A DNA stretch of 64,000 bases from Dolichospermum sp. LEGE 00240 (GTDB lineage Bacteria; Cyanobacteriota; Cyanobacteriia; Cyanobacteriales; Nostocaceae): the NCBI RefSeq assembly GCF_015207875.1, contig NZ_JADEVZ010000024.1:1-64000 (forward strand). The letters run 5' to 3'. The position numbers and the translations under genes are program-made. Below, piece after piece: positions 62,523-64,000 of this stretch (the first letter of the stretch is position 1; each line of letters opens with the position of its first letter). The notes beneath the pieces were generated by a model that had not been told where the DNA came from, searched no databases, and was given only the letters and a program-made list of their open reading frames with translations.

Positions 62523-64000
62523 ATGAATTGGATTAGTTTACTAAAAGCGCAACAAACTGACTTCTTAAACCGGGTGAAAAAACCGAAAACGGCGGATCTT
62601 TCTCTGTTAGAAAGTCGAGTTAAAGGTTATCACAGTGAGGTAATGGCATTTGCGGGGGATTCATTAACGAAAATTCTTGAATGTTCTCGTCAGCAAGCTG
62701 AAATCCTCGCCAAAAACCCTCCACCGATACCACCTGAATATCCTGAATATCCTGATTGGATCATTCCCTTTCCGACCTATTTTCAACGTCAAGCAGAAGA
62801 GTATCTTGTCCGTGAACAAATTGTTGATTGGATGATTACAGAACGGTTAGGAAAATTGGTGAGAAAGGTGCCACAAGACACTTTAGACAACATGGTTTTG
62901 GATGATGAGGGAAATTTACGTGGTGAAAGTAAGTTTACTTATTTGTTAGCCAATAACCCGAAGGTGAGTATTCAAATTCACGTAGCAGATGGGGAAAGTT
63001 TTAACGGCATTAAAAAAGATAAAATCCGTTGGTCTGTGAGTCAAGAAGATATCAATAACCACCAAGTATTGATTTTTTTGTGTTTGTTTTATCCAGGAAA
63101 TACCCAGTCAGGATACCACAAACAAACAGTAATTACTGGTTTTTTACCAACAAATCAACTAGATTTTTCAGACTCAAAGATTCATCTAACTCCTAGTAGT
63201 CTATTATATGCAGGAGGATTAAATTGGTATTTACAGTCTCTGGGTGGTAAGTCAGATGATATGCCAATCACTGATGAGAAAATGCTGGTAGAAACCATTC
63301 ACACCTTACCATCAGATCATCCCAAAAAGAAGATTATCGGTGATTGGGAATGCTGGCAAACATTAAAAGGACATACCAAAGGTATTAACTGTTTAGCCTA
63401 TGCTATCAAAACTTTAGTAGTCCAAGATGCCGGAACTAAAAATGTGAAAACAATTCCGATGTTAGCTAGTGGTAGCAGGGGAGAAACAAAATTATGGGAC
63501 TTATCAAAAGGTGAATTAATCGAAACATTATCAGAATATCCTTGGGTGATTTCTACCAAAGTAGATGAAGTTAATTCCCTGGCTTTTAGTACCGATGGAC
63601 AAACATTAGTAAGTGTAGGTGCAGATTCCACAGTTAAAATTTGGCATACTGGGGCGTTGGATCTAATTGATATTCTCCATAAACATCATGGAGATGTCCG
63701 TTGTGTGGCGTTTACACCCGATGGTAAGATGTTAGCAACGGGTGGTCATGATCGCCAGATTTTGTTTTGGAATTTGCGCGATCGCCAAGTCGAAAATACC
63801 CTATCTTTAGATGATACAGCAGCCCATTCAATGGTGTTAAGTCAAGATGGAAAAATCTTGATTACAGGTAGCTATCGCAAAATCAAAGTTTGGGAAACAT
63901 CGTCAACACTCAATCACAAAAATTTGCCAGATATACAACCAATATATACCCTAATGGGTCATTCTCATATTGTTAGTTCCCTAGCCATGAGTGCTGATGC
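62523..64000 (+). CDS. WD40-repeat protein with novel N-terminal region (runs off the window)
   Basis: An open frame from about ATG 62523 (alternatives 62496 and 62517) to the right edge encodes at least 492 residues without a stop. The N-terminal about 270 residues (MNWISLLKAQQTDFLNRVKK, EYLVREQIVDWMITERLGKLVRK, SKFTYLLANNPKVSIQIHVADGESF) match no family I know. From about residue 278 the WD40 repeats begin (WECWQTLKGHTKGINCLAYA, SGSRGETKLWDLSKGELIETL, LAFSTDGQTLVSVGADSTVKIWHTG), with at least four blades visible. The upstream half may be the effector and the propeller the sensor. Confidence 0.85.
   Translation, partial: MNWISLLKAQQTDFLNRVKKPKTADLSLLESRVKGYHSEVMAFAGDSLTKILECSRQQAEILAKNPPPIPPEYPEYPDWIIPFPTYFQRQAEEYLVREQIVDWMITERLGKLVRKVPQDTLDNMVLDDEGNLRGESKFTYLLANNPKVSIQIHVADGESFNGIKKDKIRWSVSQEDINNHQVLIFLCLFYPGNTQSGYHKQTVITGFLPTNQLDFSDSKIHLTPSSLLYAGGLNWYLQSLGGKSDDMPITDEKMLVETIHTLPSDHPKKKIIGDWECWQTLKGHTKGINCLAYAIKTLVVQDAGTKNVKTIPMLASGSRGETKLWDLSKGELIETLSEYPWVISTKVDEVNSLAFSTDGQTLVSVGADSTVKIWHTGALDLIDILHKHHGDVRCVAFTPDGKMLATGGHDRQILFWNLRDRQVENTLSLDDTAAHSMVLSQDGKILITGSYRKIKVWETSSTLNHKNLPDIQPIYTLMGHSHIVSSLAMSAD

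Overview
The window looks like chromosomal DNA of a filamentous, heterocyst-type cyanobacterium (Nostocales: Anabaena, Nostoc, Dolichospermum and relatives). The evidence is a nearly canonical HetR, a PatX-type RGSGR peptide precursor, a beta-carboxysome operon, plastocyanin, an NDH-1 CO2-uptake subunit, many HIP1 palindromes (GCGATCGC, e.g. 3792-3799, 3984-3991, 12542-12549) and many heptamer tandem repeats (STRR) between genes. No tRNA or rRNA gene and no CRISPR array was seen.

Layout. 1-4.9 kb: sulfate uptake (two paralogous sulfate-binding proteins on divergent strands, cysT, cysW, a NIL-domain protein; no cysA). 5.0-9.3 kb: accessory block with a type II restriction enzyme, a C5 methyltransferase and an Mrr nuclease in one operon, a pseudogene broken by a stop codon, and a Uma2-type protein. 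9.5-13.6 kb: small conserved cyanobacterial proteins, a photolyase-like domain and TldD. 13.8-17.2 kb: a Ser/Thr kinase fused to about ten WG repeats, followed by two consecutive HigBA/RelE-like toxin-antitoxin pairs. 17.3-22.7 kb: purQ, purS, a Zur-like regulator, a DUF697-type protein, an EVE protein, leuD, leuC, plastocyanin. 22.7-27.3 kb: a 204-bp inverted-repeat element, a GH57 glycosidase, ndhF4. 27.9-32.7 kb: ccmK2-ccmK1-ccmL-ccmM-ccmN-ccmO. 33-36.6 kb: moaA, rpsD, a secreted Cys-repeat protein, hetR. 37-43 kb: a coiled-coil/EamA transporter fusion, a PiT phosphate transporter, a methyltransferase, patX. 43.1-49.3 kb: an FAD oxidoreductase, queC, a Gfo/Idh oxidoreductase, and a ParM/ParR-like pair that matches the CorMR cytoskeletal system. 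50-53 kb: five stress-type proteins on one strand (two CsbD, BON lipoprotein, general stress protein, PRC-barrel/DUF2382). 53.5-62 kb: membrane proteins, an ABC exporter, surE, aspartoacylase, GT4 glycosyltransferase, PIG-L deacetylase. 62.5-64 kb: a WD40 protein that runs off the window.

How the genes work together. The ccm operon and ndhF4 serve the CO2-concentrating mechanism. CcmM keeps the zinc histidines and the Cys194/Cys200 pair of an active gamma-carbonic anhydrase and has a well-formed internal start for the short M35 form. HetR and PatX form a receptor/inhibitor pair for cell-pattern control, and patX has a TCCGGA (DIF-type) promoter. The most notable observations are this pairing with a repeat-bearing non-coding stretch downstream of patX, the chromosomal CorMR-like pair, and small non-autonomous repeats (one family with CTAG target duplications, one with a CTAAG duplication) that sit exactly on gene stop codons.
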